A stretch of 64,000 nt of DNA from Sphingomonas sp. BGYR3 (GCF_025153455.1 NZ_JANZNT010000001.1:2056001-2120000); one strand, 5' to 3'; shown: positions 52,269 through 61,954, counted from the stretch's first letter. Notes: generated by a model from the letters alone, not told the origin. Translations and numbers: made by a program.

Positions 52269-53459
52269 TCAGCCGGCCGCCGCGGCCCGCCGGTCGGCGC
52301 GGGCATCGAGCAGCGTCTGGTAATAGGCGACTAGCTGTTCGGCATGTTCACGGTCGGACAGCACCTGTGCCGCGGCCCGCCGGGTGGCGGCGCGCAGGAT
52401 CGCCGGTTCGCGTTCGAACAGACGCTTGATCGCGGCGGCGGCGGAACGTGCGTCGCGCGCCTCATAGGTTTCGGCGATCAGCGGGTCGGCGATTTCGGCA
52501 AAGCCGCCCTCGTCCGGCGCGATCAGTGGCAGGCCGGACGCAATCGCCTCCAGCCCCACCAGGCCAAAGGGTTCGGCGTCGGATCCGTGGATCAGCGCGT
52601 CGCAACTGGCCATGATCCGGGCAAGGCGGGCGCGATCGTAAATCGGGCGGAACAGCTTGATGTGCGGGCTGTCCTTGACCCGGCGCTGGACCGATCGGCT
52701 GTCGACGCCGGCGCCGATCTGAATCAGGCCGACCGGCATGACAGAGCCGGCGCGTTCGACCGCGTCGAAAATCATCGGCCAGCGTTTTTCGGGGTGGTGC
52801 CGGCCAAGGCCGAGCAGCAGATGCGCATCGCGCGGCAGGCCAAGCTGGGCGAGCAGCGATTCGCGGAACGCCTCGTCCCGGTGATCGGGCGAGAAGATGC
52901 CCGGCTGGATCCCCAGTGCGGCGGAATGATGCACGGTCAGGCCGCGCCGCCGGTGCCGCTTTGCCAGCGCGGGGCCATTGCTGACAAAGGCGTCGAACTT
53001 GACCAGGAAACTGGCCATGTAATCGGTGTACCACTGAAACGCCCGCTCGATCCGGGCGGGGCTGGCCCACCCTTCGAACCAGCGCATCGGATAGGCGCCG
53101 ACATTATCGTTATGCGCGAAATAGACCTTGAGCGCGTCACCTTGCCAGTTGCCGACGATCCAGCCCGGCCGCCAGGGCGAACTGGTTTCGACGACATCGG
53201 GCTTCAATTCGTCCAGCAGCGCGCGGATTTCGCGGCCGGAGAAAAAGATGCCGTAATTGGTATCGAAAATCAGGCGCGGCGCCTTCACCCAATAGATGCG
53301 GCCGCCGCCGGGCCGTTCCTCGACCCAGCTTTCCCGGCCCGGCGCAATGACGAACAGCTCATGGCCCAGCTCGGCCATGATCTCCATCTTGCGGTCCAGA
53401 TAGGTGCGCACACCGCCGCCGGTGGGCGAATAATATTCGTTGACGTCGACGACGCGCAT
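52269..53459 (-). CDS. GT4-family glycosyltransferase
   Basis: The 396-residue protein has the GT-B fold of the GT4 family: an N-terminal domain opening MRVVDVNEYYSPTGGGVRTYLDRKMEIM, and the C-terminal nucleotide-sugar domain with the EX7E motif in EPFGLVGLEAIASGLPLIAPDEGG. The YSPTGGGVRTY loop is the usual acceptor-side Gly-rich motif. The acceptor is unknown; a membrane lipid or carotenoid is possible. It is the third gene of an operon with a membrane protein and a DUF2141 protein. Confidence 0.9.
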   Translation of the reverse strand: MRVVDVNEYYSPTGGGVRTYLDRKMEIMAELGHELFVIAPGRESWVEERPGGGRIYWVKAPRLIFDTNYGIFFSGREIRALLDELKPDVVETSSPWRPGWIVGNWQGDALKVYFAHNDNVGAYPMRWFEGWASPARIERAFQWYTDYMASFLVKFDAFVSNGPALAKRHRRRGLTVHHSAALGIQPGIFSPDHRDEAFRESLLAQLGLPRDAHLLLGLGRHHPEKRWPMIFDAVERAGSVMPVGLIQIGAGVDSRSVQRRVKDSPHIKLFRPIYDRARLARIMASCDALIHGSDAEPFGLVGLEAIASGLPLIAPDEGGFAEIADPLIAETYEARDARSAAAAIKRLFEREPAILRAATRRAAAQVLSDREHAEQLVAYYQTLLDARADRRAAAAG

Positions 53460-53487
53460 GACGGGGGCGGGTGCCCGGTCCCTTTCG

Positions 53488-54018
53488 TCAGGCGACCGGG
53501 CCGAAGCCGGACAGGCCGCGCATATACTGCGCCGTGATGTTGACCGTGGTCACGCCATTGCCGACGGTGACGGTCGCCTGAGCCAGCTTGGGCTTGCTGC
53601 GGCCCAGTTTCTGGTTGCTGACAAAGCCAGCGCCATCCCGCCAGAAATTGAACTTGTTCTTGCCGTCGCGGTCGTGCGTGAACAGCAGGGCATAGCGGCC
53701 GGGTGCCGGCGCCTTGATGCACAAGGTGACGGGGCCGGAGGCGGGCATGTCGGCCCAGACGCGGCGAAAGAACTTGCCCTCGGCGCGCAGCACCTTGTCG
53801 TCCTTCAGGAAATCCTCGTCATTGGCGGGCCACAATTCCAGCTTCAGCCGGCCGGTCCTGTCCTTCAGGCCGTTTACATTGACCTGAATCGCCGTTTCAC
53901 CATTGACGCACGCAGCCGAATCCGATCCCAGCGGCGGCTTGGCCGCAACGGGCATCGCAAGCATCGCTGCAGCCGCAAGGCCAAGCGCCGCACGGCCGCT
54001 CTTGGCAAACAGGGTCAT
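53488..54018 (-). CDS. DUF2141 secreted protein
   Basis: The 176-residue product has a signal peptide (ALGLAAAAMLAMPVAAKP, cleavage near residue 25) and a DUF2141 beta-rich domain: TGRLKLELWPANDEDFL near 60 and GRYALLFTHDRDGKNKFNFW near 115-135. The family has no known function. The start ATG at 54018 overlaps the preceding membrane-protein gene by four bases (ATGA). The mature protein should be periplasmic. Tight coupling to a membrane protein and a glycosyltransferase suggests a shared envelope task. Confidence 0.88.
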   Translation of the reverse strand: MTLFAKSGRAALGLAAAAMLAMPVAAKPPLGSDSAACVNGETAIQVNVNGLKDRTGRLKLELWPANDEDFLKDDKVLRAEGKFFRRVWADMPASGPVTLCIKAPAPGRYALLFTHDRDGKNKFNFWRDGAGFVSNQKLGRSKPKLAQATVTVGNGVTTVNITAQYMRGLSGFGPVA

Positions 54019-54938
54019 TCCACTTTCCTCGTCACCGCAGACAGGGCGAACACGATCGCCAGTCCGATATGCACCAGCAGCGTCAACGTCGCGCCGAACG
54101 CGACGAGATCGCTGAGTGCTTCTCTCTGCCCTATAAAAATAATGGCGAAGTTGGCGAAAAGAAGGTCCTTGTTGGGCACAAGCGGAAGGCGGAACACAAG
54201 CAGGCGTCCCGCAACGAGAAACGCCCATTCGATCAGCGGCACGTCCGGCATCGCCAGATGCCAGGCGAGGCTGAGGAAAATGCTGTCGATGACGATTCGC
54301 AGCAGGTGAACCCCGCTGATCGCCCAAAGCGTGGGATAGGGCAGGGCGAAAACCCTGCGGGAAAACAGCACGAACGGCACCGACAGCATGAACATCACCA
54401 CAGCCGACAGGGCGATGTTGCGGAAATCGCGGTCGGGGATCAGGTCCGCGCCGTAGGGCAGTACAATCGCCAGCATGGTCAGCGTGACGATGTTGCCGGT
54501 GACGCCGGACAGGATCGTCACATCCTTGACGTTGCCGAAGGGCGAGGTGACCATCCGCATCCGCTGACGCGCCCAAGCATAGAAATACAGGTCTCCGGAA
54601 TAACCGATGGCGACATCGTTCGCGATGCGTTTGCGCAACAATGCACCCAGGCCCGACACGGGCAGGCCCCAGAGCCGGCGATAGATGACGAAATCGCCCA
54701 GCGGCGATGCCATGTAGGACACAGCAAAGCACAGGTAGAACACGGGATTGCGGGGCAATTGGGCGCTGAATCCGGCCAGCCCGCCATCGAACAATTCGCG
54801 CGCAAGGCCGCCGGCCATCAGCACCGACACGACGATGCCAATCCATTTCGGCCAGGACGAATCCGTCCCGCGCATCGGTTCGAGACCGCCCAGGTCGGAC
54901 GGCGCGATCGGCGCTGTATCGGCCGTCCGCTGCTCCAT
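54015..54938 (-). CDS. Polytopic membrane protein of unknown function
   Basis: From the ATG at 54938 (behind GGAGGG) the 307-residue protein has about eight hydrophobic helices, for example WIGIVVSVLMAGGL, FYLCFAVSYMASPLGDFVIYRRLWG and LTLLVHIGLAIVFALS. The loop with IANDVAIGYSGDLYFYAWARQRM is distinctive. I do not recognise the family; a flippase-like LPG-synthase transmembrane domain is a possible relative but is not established. It is the first gene of the operon with the DUF2141 and GT4 genes. Confidence 0.75.
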   Translation of the reverse strand: MEQRTADTAPIAPSDLGGLEPMRGTDSSWPKWIGIVVSVLMAGGLARELFDGGLAGFSAQLPRNPVFYLCFAVSYMASPLGDFVIYRRLWGLPVSGLGALLRKRIANDVAIGYSGDLYFYAWARQRMRMVTSPFGNVKDVTILSGVTGNIVTLTMLAIVLPYGADLIPDRDFRNIALSAVVMFMLSVPFVLFSRRVFALPYPTLWAISGVHLLRIVIDSIFLSLAWHLAMPDVPLIEWAFLVAGRLLVFRLPLVPNKDLLFANFAIIFIGQREALSDLVAFGATLTLLVHIGLAIVFALSAVTRKVE

Positions 54939-55038
54939 CCTCAACCCTCCCTCAGCCGCCAGCACGGCGGATCGGCCGGATGGGGCGGCCGAACTCCGGC
55001 GGGCCGCATAGCCGCTTTGCGATGGCCCGGCAAATCCG

Positions 55039-55668
55039 TCAGCCTTCCGGCTTTACCCGGTCGGGATGGGCGGCGGCAAAGGGCGGCAGTGCGCAGGCGC
55101 GGGCATCGGCCGCAACCAGCCGGGGATAGCCGGCCAGATCTACATTCAGGCGGCGCGCGTTCGCCACTTGCGGCACCAGGAAGATGTCGGCGATGTCGGG
55201 CGCATCGCCGCCCAGAAACGGGCCGTCGCCCGCCATCTGTTCCAGCGCCGAGAACCCTTCATGAATCCAGTGCGCATACCAGGTGTCGCGCACCGGCTTT
55301 TCCAGCCCCAGCGGCTGTTCCAGATAGCGCAGCACGCGCAGATTGTTCAGCGGGTGGATATCGCACGCGATCAGTTGCGCCATCGCCAGTGCGCGGGCGC
55401 GCGCCATGGGATCGGCGGGGATCAGGCGCGGTCCAGGCTGGGTCCCGTCCACCCAGTCGATGATCGCCAGGCTTTGCGTGACCACGCCCTCGCCCGTGTC
55501 CAGTGCGGGCACCAGCCCCTGCGGATTGCGGGCCAGATAGTCGGCGGCGTGATGGGCATTGTCGATCAGCGACACCGGGACGCGGCGATAGGCCACACCC
55601 TTGAGATTGAGGGCAATGCGCACGCGATAGGCCGCCGACGAGCGGAAATAGTCATACAATGTCAGCAT
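55039..55668 (-). CDS. maiA: Maleylacetoacetate isomerase (zeta-class GST)
   Basis: The 209-residue glutathione S-transferase-like protein starts MLTLYDYFRSSAAYRVRIALNLKGVAYRRVPVSL; SSAAYRVRIALN is the zeta-class active-site motif, with Ser as the glutathione-contacting residue. VTQSLAIIDWVDG and the C-terminal DIADIFLVPQV are typical. It isomerises maleylacetoacetate in tyrosine breakdown, with glutathione made by gshA. No other tyrosine-degradation gene is adjacent. The start overlaps the previous stop by one base (TGATG). Confidence 0.93.
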   Translation of the reverse strand: MLTLYDYFRSSAAYRVRIALNLKGVAYRRVPVSLIDNAHHAADYLARNPQGLVPALDTGEGVVTQSLAIIDWVDGTQPGPRLIPADPMARARALAMAQLIACDIHPLNNLRVLRYLEQPLGLEKPVRDTWYAHWIHEGFSALEQMAGDGPFLGGDAPDIADIFLVPQVANARRLNVDLAGYPRLVAADARACALPPFAAAHPDRVKPEG

Positions 55669-56771
55669 CAGCCAGCCTCTGCCTGCGCCCCGGCGCCCTT
55701 GAGCGCGGCGTCCAGCGTCGCGCTTTCCGCCTCGCGTTCCGATTCGCGTTCCAGCGCGACCTTGATCATCGCCACGATAGGATCGGCCAGCGCCAGCCCC
55801 AGCACCCCGAACAGGGTGGAGGCGAGAATCTGGGACGACACGGTGAGGGCGGGGGGCATGTCCACCGTGCGCTTGGCAATCATCGGGATGACGACATAGC
55901 CGTCGAAATTCTGAACCGCGAAATAGATGATGATGGCCCAGACGCCCTGTTCCGGCCCGGCCGAAAAGCCGACCGCGACCATCAGAATACCCGACATCAG
56001 CGCGCCGATATTGGGAATGAAGGCGAGCAGGCCGGTGATGATGCCCAGCACCAGCGCCATCGGCACGCCGGCCAGCGACAGGGCGATCCACGTCACCACC
56101 CCTTCGAACGCCATGCCGATCAGCCGTCCAGCGAGCAGCCGCCGCATGGTCCAGGCCATGCGGTCGAGCGTGATGGCGAAATCGCGCCGCCCACCGGATG
56201 GGACCATCCAGGCAAGACCGCGTTCATAGATGCGCGGGTCCATCGCCACGAACAGGCCGATGATGAAGATCAGGATCATCGTCGTCACCCCGCCGACCAG
56301 CGATCCGACCGCGCTGGTCAGCCGGCCGATCGATCCCGCCGCCTGTTGCGCCAGGCTGGACAGGGCGGGCCGGTCGGGCAGCAGCCCGTTGTCGTTCGCC
56401 CAGTCGATCAGGCGGTTGCCCTGTACCTCCAGCACCTGACGCAGCTGGTCGGCCTGAACCGAAATCTGGACGCCGGCGGTGTAGAACACCCAGGCAAGAA
56501 ACCCGATCGCCGCCGCCAGCACGATCAGCAGCCGCGCGCCGCGCCAGATCGGCAGCACCCGGCCGAGCAGCCGCACGCCGCCGTCCAGCATCGAGGCAAA
56601 GACGAGCGCGGCAAAGATGATCAGCAGCGGTTGAACCAGCAGCACGATCAGCGCGATGGCGATGCCGACACTGGCCCAGACGGTCGCCTTGCGAAATTCG
56701 CGGCGGACAAACGGATCGCGCAGTTCGTTCGGACCCGGCCCCTGATCGACCAGTTCCTCGACCTTGCTCAT
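55668..56771 (-). CDS. AI-2E family transporter (PerM/YdiK-like)
   Basis: The 367-residue membrane protein has six to eight helices and the family's opening (VWASVGIAIALIVLLVQPLLIIFAALVFA) and the FEGVVTWIALSLAGVPMALVLGIITGLLAFIPNIGALMSGILMV segment. The family includes the AI-2 exporter TqsA and sodium/proton antiporters; substrate unknown here. It starts four bases inside the lepB stop and is the sixth of seven packed genes. Confidence 0.92.
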   Translation of the reverse strand: MSKVEELVDQGPGPNELRDPFVRREFRKATVWASVGIAIALIVLLVQPLLIIFAALVFASMLDGGVRLLGRVLPIWRGARLLIVLAAAIGFLAWVFYTAGVQISVQADQLRQVLEVQGNRLIDWANDNGLLPDRPALSSLAQQAAGSIGRLTSAVGSLVGGVTTMILIFIIGLFVAMDPRIYERGLAWMVPSGGRRDFAITLDRMAWTMRRLLAGRLIGMAFEGVVTWIALSLAGVPMALVLGIITGLLAFIPNIGALMSGILMVAVGFSAGPEQGVWAIIIYFAVQNFDGYVVIPMIAKRTVDMPPALTVSSQILASTLFGVLGLALADPIVAMIKVALERESEREAESATLDAALKGAGAQAEAG

Positions 56772-57646
56772 TTGGCCGAGTCGCTATCCTGTTCCGGACG
56801 AAGCGATTCGCCGGCGCGACCCGGGCGCAGCGATCCCCACCAGGTCAGCGGGCTCCACGTCCCCTCGCCATCGAAGCTGAAGGTGATGAATTCGGCCCGT
56901 CCGCCGATATTTTCCCACGGCACCGGACCGCCAAGCCCCGCCTCTGCAATGGAAAAGCGGCTGTCGGCGGAATTGTCGCGATTGTCGCCCATCAGGAACA
57001 CATGACCCTCCGGCACCGTGACCGGGCCGAAATTATCGGCGCGCGGGCGGAATTCGACATCGATCGTGTCATAGCTGCGCCCGCCGGGCAGTGTTTCGCG
57101 ATAGATGGGCAGGCGGCAATAATCGCGCCCATCGGGGGCGGTAAAGCGCGCGCCGGGATATTGCGCCGGGTCGCACTGGGCATTGGCGTCGACGGGGATG
57201 ATGCGGTCGGCACTGCGCACCCGCTTCAGCGGTTCGTCGTTCAGCGAGACGACGCCATTATTCACCTCGATCCGGTCACCGGGCAGGCCGATCACCCGCT
57301 TGATATAATCCGTGCCGGACTGGGGCGGGGTGACGATGACGATGTCGCCGCGTTCCGGCAGGCTGCCGAACACCCGGCCCGGAATGAAGGGCAGGATGTG
57401 AAAGGTCGGGCTGACGAACGAATAGCCATAGGGATATTTGGTGACGACCAGCCGGTCGCCCTTCATCAGCACCGGCATCATCGATTCCGACGGGATGTAG
57501 AACGGCTTGGCAATGAAGCTGTGAAAGCCGAGCACGGCGAGGATCAGCCAGAACAGGCCCTTTGCCTCTCCCCACCAGTCGGTGCCGCCCTTTGCAGGCG
57601 CAGCGGCGGGGGTTTCGTTCGTCGTCGCCACAGGATCGGCGGCCAT
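56768..57646 (-). CDS. lepB: Signal peptidase I LepB
   Basis: LepB cleaves signal peptides of exported proteins at the inner membrane. The 292-residue protein has one hydrophobic helix (LFWLILAVLGFHSFIAKPFYIPSESMMPVLM) holding the catalytic Ser in IPSESM, the catalytic Lys in YIKRVIGLPGDRIE, and the conserved GHVFLMGDNRDNSADSR. All catalytic residues are present. It belongs to the pdxJ-acpS-lepB block typical of alphaproteobacteria. Confidence 0.97.
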   Translation of the reverse strand: MAADPVATTNETPAAAPAKGGTDWWGEAKGLFWLILAVLGFHSFIAKPFYIPSESMMPVLMKGDRLVVTKYPYGYSFVSPTFHILPFIPGRVFGSLPERGDIVIVTPPQSGTDYIKRVIGLPGDRIEVNNGVVSLNDEPLKRVRSADRIIPVDANAQCDPAQYPGARFTAPDGRDYCRLPIYRETLPGGRSYDTIDVEFRPRADNFGPVTVPEGHVFLMGDNRDNSADSRFSIAEAGLGGPVPWENIGGRAEFITFSFDGEGTWSPLTWWGSLRPGRAGESLRPEQDSDSAK

Positions 57647-57658
57647 AATCGTCCTAAC

Positions 57659-58063
57659 TCAGGTCAGCGGGACCGCCTCGATCACCACAAAGGCCTGAGC
57701 CCATGGATGATCGTCGGTCATCGTCAGATGCACGCGGACTGCGTGGCCCGGCGGCGTCATCGCGTCAAGTCGCGCCTTTGCCCCGCCGGTCAGCGCCAGG
57801 GTGGGGGCGCCGGAGGGCGCGTTGACCACGCCGATGTCGCTCATGAACACGCCGCGGCTGAACCCGGTGCCGACCGCCTTGGAAAACGCCTCTTTCGCGG
57901 CGAACCGCTTGGCCAGCGTTCCCGCCGCCGTATAGGGCCGCCGCTGCGCCTTTGCCCGTTCGATTTCGGTGAAGCAACGGCGCATGAACCGGTCCCCGTA
58001 CCGATCGATCGACCGCTGGATCCGCTCGATATTGCACAGGTCCGAGCCGAGGCCGAGGATCAT
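57659..58063 (-). CDS. acpS: Holo-[acyl-carrier-protein] synthase AcpS
   Basis: AcpS transfers the phosphopantetheine arm to acyl carrier protein. The 134-residue protein starts [15 protein letters not shown] and has the metal-binding core [16 protein letters not shown] near residue 55, both intact. The start at 58063 agrees with family length; upstream frame to 58126 runs through repeat B. It is 12 bases from lepB and 145 bases after pdxJ, with a long palindrome between. Confidence 0.96.
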   Translation of the reverse strand: MILGLGSDLCNIERIQRSIDRYGDRFMRRCFTEIERAKAQRRPYTAAGTLAKRFAAKEAFSKAVGTGFSRGVFMSDIGVVNAPSGAPTLALTGGAKARLDAMTPPGHAVRVHLTMTDDHPWAQAFVVIEAVPLT

Positions 58064-58096
58064 GGAGCCTTTGTCCCGATCTGACGATCGGGAAGG

Positions 58097-58181
58097 CGGC
58101 ACCGGCCCGCTCCCCCGCCCCGCCACCCATCGACAGGATATGCTGAAATGGGTGGCGGGGCGGGGGAGCGGGCCGGTGCCG
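58097..58181. repeat. Palindromic repeat B, copy 2
   Basis: A perfect 34-bp inverted repeat (58097-58130 with 58148-58181) encloses a 17-base loop CGACAGGATATGCTGAA, nearly identical to the loop of copy 1. It lies between pdxJ and acpS within an otherwise tightly packed operon. It would fold into a very stable hairpin in the mRNA. Confidence 0.93.
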
Positions 58182-58208
58182 TGCCGCCGTGAGGCGCAGA
58201 AAAGGCCC

Positions 58209-58937
58209 TCACCGCGCCTGATCCATCAGGTTGCGCATCCGCCGTACCACCGGGCCAAGGCCGTCGAAGATCGCTTCCCCGATCAGGAAATGGCCGATGT
58301 TCAATTCGCGCAGTTGCGGGATGGCGGCGATGGGCACCACGTTGTCAAAGGTGAGGCCGTGCCCGGCATGTACCTCGATGCCGTTCTTGGCGGCGAGCGC
58401 GGCGGCATCGCTGATCCGGCGCAGTTCGGCGGTCTGTGCCTCGCCCTCCAGCTCGCAATAGAGGCCGGTGTGCAGTTCGATCACCGGCACCTTGAGCCGC
58501 AGCGCCGCCTCGATCTGACGCGGATCGGGTTCGATGAACAGGCTGACGCGGATGCCTGCATCGGTGAGCGCATCGCAGAACCGGGCAAGCTGATTGTGGA
58601 GACCGGTGGCATCGAGCCCGCCCTCGGTCGTCCGCTCCTCGCGCTTTTCCGGCACGATGCAGGCGGCGTGGGGACGGTGGCGCAAGGCAATCGCCAGCAT
58701 CTCGTCCGTCATCGCCATTTCCAGGTTAAGCGGGATCGGCAATCCGTCTGACAGGCGGGCGATGTCGTCATCGGTGATGTGGCGGCGATCCTCGCGCAGA
58801 TGCGCGGTAATGCCGTCGGCGCCCGCATCCGCCGCCAGCAGCGCGGCCCGCACCGGATCGGGAAAGCCGCTGCCCCGTGCATTCCGCACGGTGGCGACAT
58901 GGTCGATATTGACGCCGAGACGCAGGAATTCGGTCAT
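58209..58937 (-). CDS. pdxJ: Pyridoxine 5'-phosphate synthase PdxJ
   Basis: PdxJ makes pyridoxine 5'-phosphate in the DXP-dependent vitamin B6 pathway. The 242-residue protein starts [22 protein letters not shown], with the conserved [13 protein letters not shown], and carries [17 protein letters not shown] and [12 protein letters not shown], all family hallmarks. It overlaps the upstream hydrolase gene by four bases (ATGA). The next gene, acpS, is 145 bases downstream because of repeat B. Confidence 0.96.
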   Translation of the reverse strand: MTEFLRLGVNIDHVATVRNARGSGFPDPVRAALLAADAGADGITAHLREDRRHITDDDIARLSDGLPIPLNLEMAMTDEMLAIALRHRPHAACIVPEKREERTTEGGLDATGLHNQLARFCDALTDAGIRVSLFIEPDPRQIEAALRLKVPVIELHTGLYCELEGEAQTAELRRISDAAALAAKNGIEVHAGHGLTFDNVVPIAAIPQLRELNIGHFLIGEAIFDGLGPVVRRMRNLMDQAR

Positions 58938-60073
58938 GAAGGCACTCCGGTTGAGCATAGGGCGGCGCGCAGCACGTCATGGGTGATGCCCGCCTGCTGC
59001 CAGATTTCGCCAAAGGCCGCTTCGGCCTCGGCCCGGTTGGACGTCATGATGACGACCATGTCCTGATCGGGCAGGATGATGTTGCGCAGGACGACCCCGC
59101 CGATAAAGCCGCGCCGTTCGACGATCCGCACCGGCACGTTGCCGCAATCCTTCAACGGCGAGCTGAACGACCATTGGCCGAGTGCGGCATAGCCATATTC
59201 GGGTTTGCCGGTCCACATCACCGCCCGCTGCGGATCGGGCAGGAGCTTGCCGGTCATCAACGCTCGGTCAAATGCCAGAAGATCGCGGGTCGTGCCGTAC
59301 AGCGCGCCGGCTCCACCGAAATTTTCCAGCCGGAACGCCGTTGATTCGGGCTTGCCGTCGGCAAAGCCCGGCACGGTGGGTGCCGCGCCGGGAAACAGGC
59401 CGATGCTGGTCAGGCCGAGCGGCCGGGCGATGCGTTCGTCGATCAGGGTGGCAAGCGGTTTGCAGCTGGTCGCCTCCACCACCGCCGCCATTATGATGAA
59501 GTCGCAGTCGCCATAGAAGAATTCGGACAATGGCTTGCGCGTCGTCGGCCCTTCGCACCAGCTGCGCCCAGTTTGCGGGCTGTCCCGATCGACGCTGTAA
59601 AAGGTCGACCAGCCGTCCATGCCCGCCGGCCCTTCTTCGGTCCGGGGCAGGCCGGATACGTGCTGCATCAGCATCCGGGCCGTGATCTGACCGGCATAGG
59701 GTGCCTTGCTGTCGGGCAGGTAGCGCGTGATGGGCGCATCCAGATCGAGTCGACCTGCCGCCACTTCCTGCATGGCCATGGTGGCGGTGACCTGTTTGGT
59801 CACCGACGCCCAGCGCCACACGGCACCCAGCCGGTGGGTCTCCGTGGCCCGCGGGTCGATCAGCCCGAACGCCCGCTCGTAGATCACGGTATCGCCTCGC
59901 GCGATCAGGATGGTGCCCGGCGCGGTTTCCGGGTTCACGGCAGCGGCCAGCGCCGCCTCATCGATGGCAGAGCCGGCCTGACCAGAGGGGGCCTGATGCG
60001 CGGCCGCGCCCATTGCCAGCAACGCCAGGGGGGACAGCATCGCTGCGGCGGCGGCGCGCAGCCGGCGGATCAT
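58934..60073 (-). CDS. Serine hydrolase (beta-lactamase/S12 family), exported
   Basis: The 379-residue protein has a signal peptide and a beta-lactamase-like fold with the SxxK motif in [13 protein letters not shown] near residue 90-95. The usual YxN motif is FYGDCDF here, and the third motif (HxG or KTG) reads RRGFIGG, so the active site differs from typical class C enzymes. It may be an esterase or a peptidase. It is translationally coupled to pyrE upstream and pdxJ downstream by four-base overlaps. Confidence 0.88.
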   Translation of the reverse strand: MIRRLRAAAAAMLSPLALLAMGAAAHQAPSGQAGSAIDEAALAAAVNPETAPGTILIARGDTVIYERAFGLIDPRATETHRLGAVWRWASVTKQVTATMAMQEVAAGRLDLDAPITRYLPDSKAPYAGQITARMLMQHVSGLPRTEEGPAGMDGWSTFYSVDRDSPQTGRSWCEGPTTRKPLSEFFYGDCDFIIMAAVVEATSCKPLATLIDERIARPLGLTSIGLFPGAAPTVPGFADGKPESTAFRLENFGGAGALYGTTRDLLAFDRALMTGKLLPDPQRAVMWTGKPEYGYAALGQWSFSSPLKDCGNVPVRIVERRGFIGGVVLRNIILPDQDMVVIMTSNRAEAEAAFGEIWQQAGITHDVLRAALCSTGVPS

Positions 60074-60651
60074 GCCGCGCGGCTGCCCGGCTTGATGGCG
60101 GGGATCGCTGCCAGTTCGGGGGGCAGCGCATCGGCGGCATAGGTGGCGACTTCCAGCCGGATCAGCGGATGGAAGGGGACGCCAAGGTCGGCCGTGCCGT
60201 TGGACCGGTCAACGAGGGCGGCGGCGGCAACCACTTCGCCGCCCGCTTCGCGGATCGCCCGGATCGCCTCACGCGAGGAAAGGCCGGTCGTCACCACATC
60301 CTCCATCATCAGCACGCGCGTGCCGGGATCAAGGCGGAAACCGCGGCGCAGGTGGAACACCCCATCGGGCCGTTCCAGGAACATGGCATCGACGCCAAGC
60401 GCCCGGCCCATTTCATGCCCGGCGATGACGCCGCCCATGGCGGGCGAGACGACCGCCTGGATCGCGGAACGAACCGATTCGGGAAGTCGGGCGACCAGTT
60501 CATTCGCCAGACGGGCACCCCGTGCCGGGTTCATCAGCACCCGTGCGCATTGCAGATAGCGTGAGCTGCGCAAGCCGGACGACAGGATGAAATGCCCCTC
60601 AAGCAGCGCATCCGCCGCCCGAAATTCAGCCAGAATATCCTCGTCGGTCAT
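60070..60651 (-). CDS. pyrE: Orotate phosphoribosyltransferase PyrE
   Basis: PyrE joins orotate with PRPP in pyrimidine synthesis. The 193-residue protein has the PRPP-binding motif VLMMEDVVTTGLSS near residue 115-127 and the FILSSGLRSSRYLQCARVLMNP opening. Three ATGs are adjacent; the third, at 60651, is used because it is the best spaced from the GGGGAA site. It heads the seven-gene operon pyrE-hydrolase-pdxJ-acpS-lepB-AI-2E-maiA and is divergent from coxB. Confidence 0.95.
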   Translation of the reverse strand: MTDEDILAEFRAADALLEGHFILSSGLRSSRYLQCARVLMNPARGARLANELVARLPESVRSAIQAVVSPAMGGVIAGHEMGRALGVDAMFLERPDGVFHLRRGFRLDPGTRVLMMEDVVTTGLSSREAIRAIREAGGEVVAAAALVDRSNGTADLGVPFHPLIRLEVATYAADALPPELAAIPAIKPGSRAA

Positions 60652-60847
60652 CATCATTCCCCGGTGATCCGCGCGCTGTTCCCTTAGAGCCGCCGGACCC
60701 CGGCTGCAATGTTTCCAAAAAAGGCAGGATCAATGCTTGAGGCGCTGGAATACGCGTCGTATAGGCCGCCTGTCGGGTATTTTCCCGCACAGCACCCGGC
60801 CGAATTGTCTGGCGCGGGCGCGGATCAGAAACGGACGAACGACGACG

Positions 60848-61954
60848 ATGCATCTGTCTGGACGAAAATCCTTCATGCTCGCCGCCCTGCTTGCATTGGC
60901 CGGGCCTGGCATGGCCCTGGCCCAACAAGCCGCGCCGGTGGATGGGGCCGTTGTGCCCGCCGCCGCCGCGCCGACCGCCGCCGCCCCGGCCGCCGATGCG
61001 GCAGCCACGCCCGCCAAGCCGGCGGACCCCACGCTTAACCCGGATGGCTCGTTCAAGCGCGCGCCGACCCCCGGCGTGGGTCAGCCGATTGCGAACGCCA
61101 TCGGCCTGCAGGATCAGGTGTCGCCCAATGGCCGCGACGGCCTGTGGCTGCACAATGTGATGCTGATGCCGATCATCACGATCATCTCGGTGTTCGTGCT
61201 CGGCCTGCTGATCTGGGTGATCTTCCGCTATCGCCGCGCCGCCAACCCGGTGCCGTCAAAGAATTCGCACAACACGCTGATCGAGGTTGTGTGGACCGTT
61301 GCGCCGGCGCTGATCCTGCTGGCCATCGCGTTCCCGTCGATCCGCCTGCTGGCCAACCAGTACAAGCCTGCCCCAGCCAATGCCGTGACGCTGAAGGCGA
61401 TCGGCAACCAGTGGTACTGGTCGTATGAATATCCCGATCATGGCGGCGTGTCGCTGACCGCCAACATGCTGAAGGAGCAGAGCGAGGTCGGCAAGGGCGA
61501 CCGGTTCCGCACCGATCGCGACGGCCCCCGCTTGCTGGCGACCGACACGCGCGTCGTGCTGCCCGTGAACACGCCGATCCGCCTGATCACGACAGCCAAT
61601 GACGTGATCCACAGCTGGGCGCTGCCCGCCGCGTGGATCAAGCTGGACGCGATCCCCGGCCGCCTGAACGAGACGACGTTCACCATCGAAAAGGAAGGCG
61701 TCTATTTCGGCCAGTGTTCCGAACTGTGCGGCGCCCGCCACGGCTATATGCCGATCGCGGTCGAAGTCGTGTCGCAGGCCGAATTCGCGCAGTGGGTCGC
61801 TGCCAAGGGCGGCACCATGCCGAGCGCCGCGACCGCGGCCGCCAGCGCCGCCGCGACGATGACGCCGGAAGCGGCAACCGTGAATGCGGCCGATGCTGCC
61901 GCCGTAACCAATGACAGCGCGGCCGACTGGGCCGCCGGCAATCAGGGCAATTAA
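60848..61954 (+). CDS. coxB: Cytochrome c oxidase subunit II
   Basis: CoxB is the CuA-bearing subunit of aa3-type cytochrome oxidase. The 368-residue protein has a signal peptide, an Ala/Pro-rich insert of about 60 residues (residues 25-80), two membrane helices (about 100-125 and 140-165), and the CuA motif [19 protein letters not shown]. The C-terminal 45 residues are again Ala-rich. The catalytic parts are complete. ATG at 60848; coxA follows after four bases. Confidence 0.96.
   Translation: MHLSGRKSFMLAALLALAGPGMALAQQAAPVDGAVVPAAAAPTAAAPAADAAATPAKPADPTLNPDGSFKRAPTPGVGQPIANAIGLQDQVSPNGRDGLWLHNVMLMPIITIISVFVLGLLIWVIFRYRRAANPVPSKNSHNTLIEVVWTVAPALILLAIAFPSIRLLANQYKPAPANAVTLKAIGNQWYWSYEYPDHGGVSLTANMLKEQSEVGKGDRFRTDRDGPRLLATDTRVVLPVNTPIRLITTANDVIHSWALPAAWIKLDAIPGRLNETTFTIEKEGVYFGQCSELCGARHGYMPIAVEVVSQAEFAQWVAAKGGTMPSAATAAASAAATMTPEAATVNAADAAAVTNDSAADWAAGNQGN

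Noticed and set aside
58064..58208. Repeat B copy 2 as the true N-terminus of acpS
   Set aside because: The conserved MILGLGSDL start lies at 58063, and the upstream frame merely reads the palindrome.
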